Of a stretch of 6,322 nucleotides of DNA, positions 5,424-6,322 are shown in pieces. The DNA comes from Calditrichia bacterium (GTDB lineage Bacteria > Calditrichota > Calditrichia > RBG-13-44-9): assembly GCA_026991005.1 (NCBI GenBank), contig JALXCH010000253.1:1-6322 (forward strand), given 5' to 3'. The notes beneath the pieces were generated by a model. It saw nothing but the letters and a program-made list of their open reading frames with translations, was not told the origin of the DNA and did no database searches. A program made the translations under genes and the position numbers. Each line of letters starts with the position of its first letter. Positions within the stretch are counted from its first letter, which is position 1.

Positions 5424-5435
5424 TAATTCAGGAAA
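5424..5435 (+). repeat. TAATTCAGGAAA repeat, copy 3
   Basis: This copy forms the 5' arm and loop of the GAAA stem-loop after the barrel gene. Together with copy 2 it brackets that gene. The shared word extends to ATAATTCAGGAAA in these two copies. Confidence 0.4.
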
Positions 5436-5441
5436 CTGAAT
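5426..5441 (+). repeat. Small stem-loop with GAAA tetraloop after the barrel gene
   Basis: ATTCAG-GAAA-CTGAAT is a perfect 6-bp stem closed by a GNRA tetraloop, just 5' of the terminator stem and 15 nt after the barrel stop codon. It may stack on the terminator or protect the mRNA 3' end. It includes one copy of the repeated TAATTCAGGAAA element. Confidence 0.45.
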
Positions 5442-5481
5442 GGCAGGGAAGAGATGATATCTCCCCTGCCGTTTTTGTTTT
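5442..5481 (+). terminator. Intrinsic terminator after the beta-barrel gene
   Basis: GGCAGGG (5442-5448) pairs with CCCTGCC (5464-5470). An A-C mismatch and three inner pairs (5450-5452 with 5460-5462) follow, with a loop around 5453-5459, then GTTTTTGTTTT (5471-5481). This is a textbook plus-strand terminator 31 nt after the barrel stop. The longest version of the downstream comF frame begins inside its loop. Confidence 0.82.
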
Positions 5482-5507
5482 GGGGTGCAGGAAGAGAGGG
5501 CTGGAGG

Positions 5508-6242
5508 GTGTTCAATCCGGGAGTTAAAGAAAAAGTCGTTGGCTGGTTGCGGTCTCTGAGGGAGGGGGTGCTGCAAATTGGTTTTCCGCCCCTCTGTGTG
5601 GTGTGCGATGGAGTCATTTACCGGGACTCTCCGCTCCCTTTAATCTGTTCCCGGTGCTGGGAAACCCTCACTCCCGTTGAGTCAGAATTTATTGAGAAAA
5701 ACATCCTTTCCCGGCTGCTGCCCTGTTATCTGGACGGATTGCAGGTGGGATTCTACTTTAACCCGGTGGTGCGTGCGCTGGTGCACCATATTAAATACCA
5801 GCAAATGAACACCCTGGCCCGGCGCTTTGCTGGCTATGTGCAAAATATGCTAAACATTAAAGCACTGGAGAAAGAAGTGGCGGCAGTAGTTCCCGTGCCA
5901 TTGCATCCCCGGCGCGAGAAGGAACGAAATTTTAATCAGAGTGAGTTCATTGCCCGGGGATTATTTTACCACAGTGCAGTGCCGGTGCTGCCTAACCATT
6001 TGCGGCGGATTCGTCATACTCGCTCGCAAACGAAACTCAATCGGGCAGAGCGGCAGGAGAATGTTCAGGGAGCATTTCGCTGGGAATCGCGATTTTCTTT
6101 AGTCGGGAAAACAGTGGTGGTCGTGGATGATGTGGTAACCACCGGTGCTACCCTGAATGAGTGTGCCCGGGTGCTGAAAGAAAACGGAGCCTACCGCGTG
6201 CTGGGTATTGCCCTTGCCACCCCACCGGAACCTGAAAAATAA
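5508..6242 (+). CDS. comF: ComF/GntX-family phosphoribosyltransferase-like protein
   Basis: Cytoplasmic protein of the ComF/GntX family, linked to DNA uptake and processing in competent bacteria (ComFC) and to growth on carboxylic acids or DNA in E. coli (GntX). With this start it has 244 aa, close to the usual 220-240. The N-terminal zinc site is FPPLCVVC (Cys30, Cys33) with ICSRC (Cys47, Cys50). The C-terminal type I phosphoribosyltransferase fold carries the PRPP loop VVVVDDVVTTGAT (203-215). The family segment around VPVPLHPRREKERNFNQSE (about 128-146) and the motif TRSQTKLNRAERQENV (about 172-187) are also present. I prefer GTG at 5508 (GAGAGGG 7 nt upstream). ATG at 5454 would add 18 residues but lies in the loop of the barrel terminator. 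No promoter is evident between, so expression may depend on read-through. No partner competence gene is adjacent. Confidence 0.9.
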   Translation: MFNPGVKEKVVGWLRSLREGVLQIGFPPLCVVCDGVIYRDSPLPLICSRCWETLTPVESEFIEKNILSRLLPCYLDGLQVGFYFNPVVRALVHHIKYQQMNTLARRFAGYVQNMLNIKALEKEVAAVVPVPLHPRREKERNFNQSEFIARGLFYHSAVPVLPNHLRRIRHTRSQTKLNRAERQENVQGAFRWESRFSLVGKTVVVVDDVVTTGATLNECARVLKENGAYRVLGIALATPPEPEK

Positions 6243-6322
6243 ACTTCCTATTTGCAAGCTTCCGTGATTCGGGCTGGAAAAATTGTGAACTTGCAAACGT
6301 GTGGTTAGTAAAATGTATATTG
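6243..6322. other. 80-bp tail after comF with an 8-bp inverted repeat
   Basis: No gene is visible before the window ends. TTTGCAAG (6251-6258) and CTTGCAAA (6290-6297) form a perfect 8-bp inverted repeat across 31 nt. Each arm contains the self-palindrome TTGCAA. No T tract follows, so it is not a standard intrinsic terminator. It could be a paired operator or a weak mRNA 3' structure. Confidence 0.4.

Noticed and set aside
5388..5617. Minus-strand frames of 62-67 aa across the barrel terminator and comF start, and 65 aa at 6099-6296
   Set aside because: Low-complexity Pro/Gln/Ser-rich translations, antisense to comF, with no supporting signals.

Overview
The window is about 6.3 kb of moderately AT-rich bacterial chromosome. 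It carries six protein genes, one of them cut by the window start, and fairly long intergenic stretches. I see no rRNA, tRNA, transposase, prophage gene or CRISPR array. A Gram-negative (diderm) host is indicated by a predicted outer-membrane beta-barrel ending in Phe, a lipoprotein and a secreted BON-domain protein. The style of the barrel protein and the TTA/TTG/ATT-rich non-coding DNA suggest the FCB side of the tree (Bacteroidota, Ignavibacteria or Calditrichota relatives). That placement is inference at low confidence.

Minus strand, in transcription order. A DoxX-family membrane protein (3904-3452) is followed after 205 bp by a YfdX-family lipoprotein (3246-2281). After another 97 bp comes an exported protein with three BON domains (2182-1454). 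A strong intrinsic terminator (1389-1351) closes this unit. A separate gene, an APC-superfamily amino acid permease (from 1018), then runs off the left edge. The 435 bp between the BON gene and the permease hold the terminator, a cluster of AT-rich inverted repeats, two perfect TATAAT boxes exactly 100 bp apart, and a possible 18-codon leader ORF.

Plus strand. Divergent from doxX is a 434-aa outer-membrane beta-barrel protein (4107-5411) of no family I can name with certainty. Its leader holds a three-codon ORF with a strong Shine-Dalgarno, followed by a hairpin that contains the gene's own Shine-Dalgarno and ends at the base before ATG. An intrinsic terminator (5442-5481) follows. Then comes a ComF/GntX-type phosphoribosyltransferase-like protein (about 5508-6242), whose most upstream ATG lies in the loop of that terminator. 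The last 80 bp have no gene but include an 8-bp inverted repeat.

Functionally, the DoxX, YfdX and BON genes look like one envelope-stress module: inner-membrane, lipid-anchored and periplasmic parts on one strand ahead of a single terminator. The barrel protein is divergent from it, with candidate palindromic operators between and within. The permease and ComF look like ordinary neighbours. None of the groupings is proven by sequence alone.
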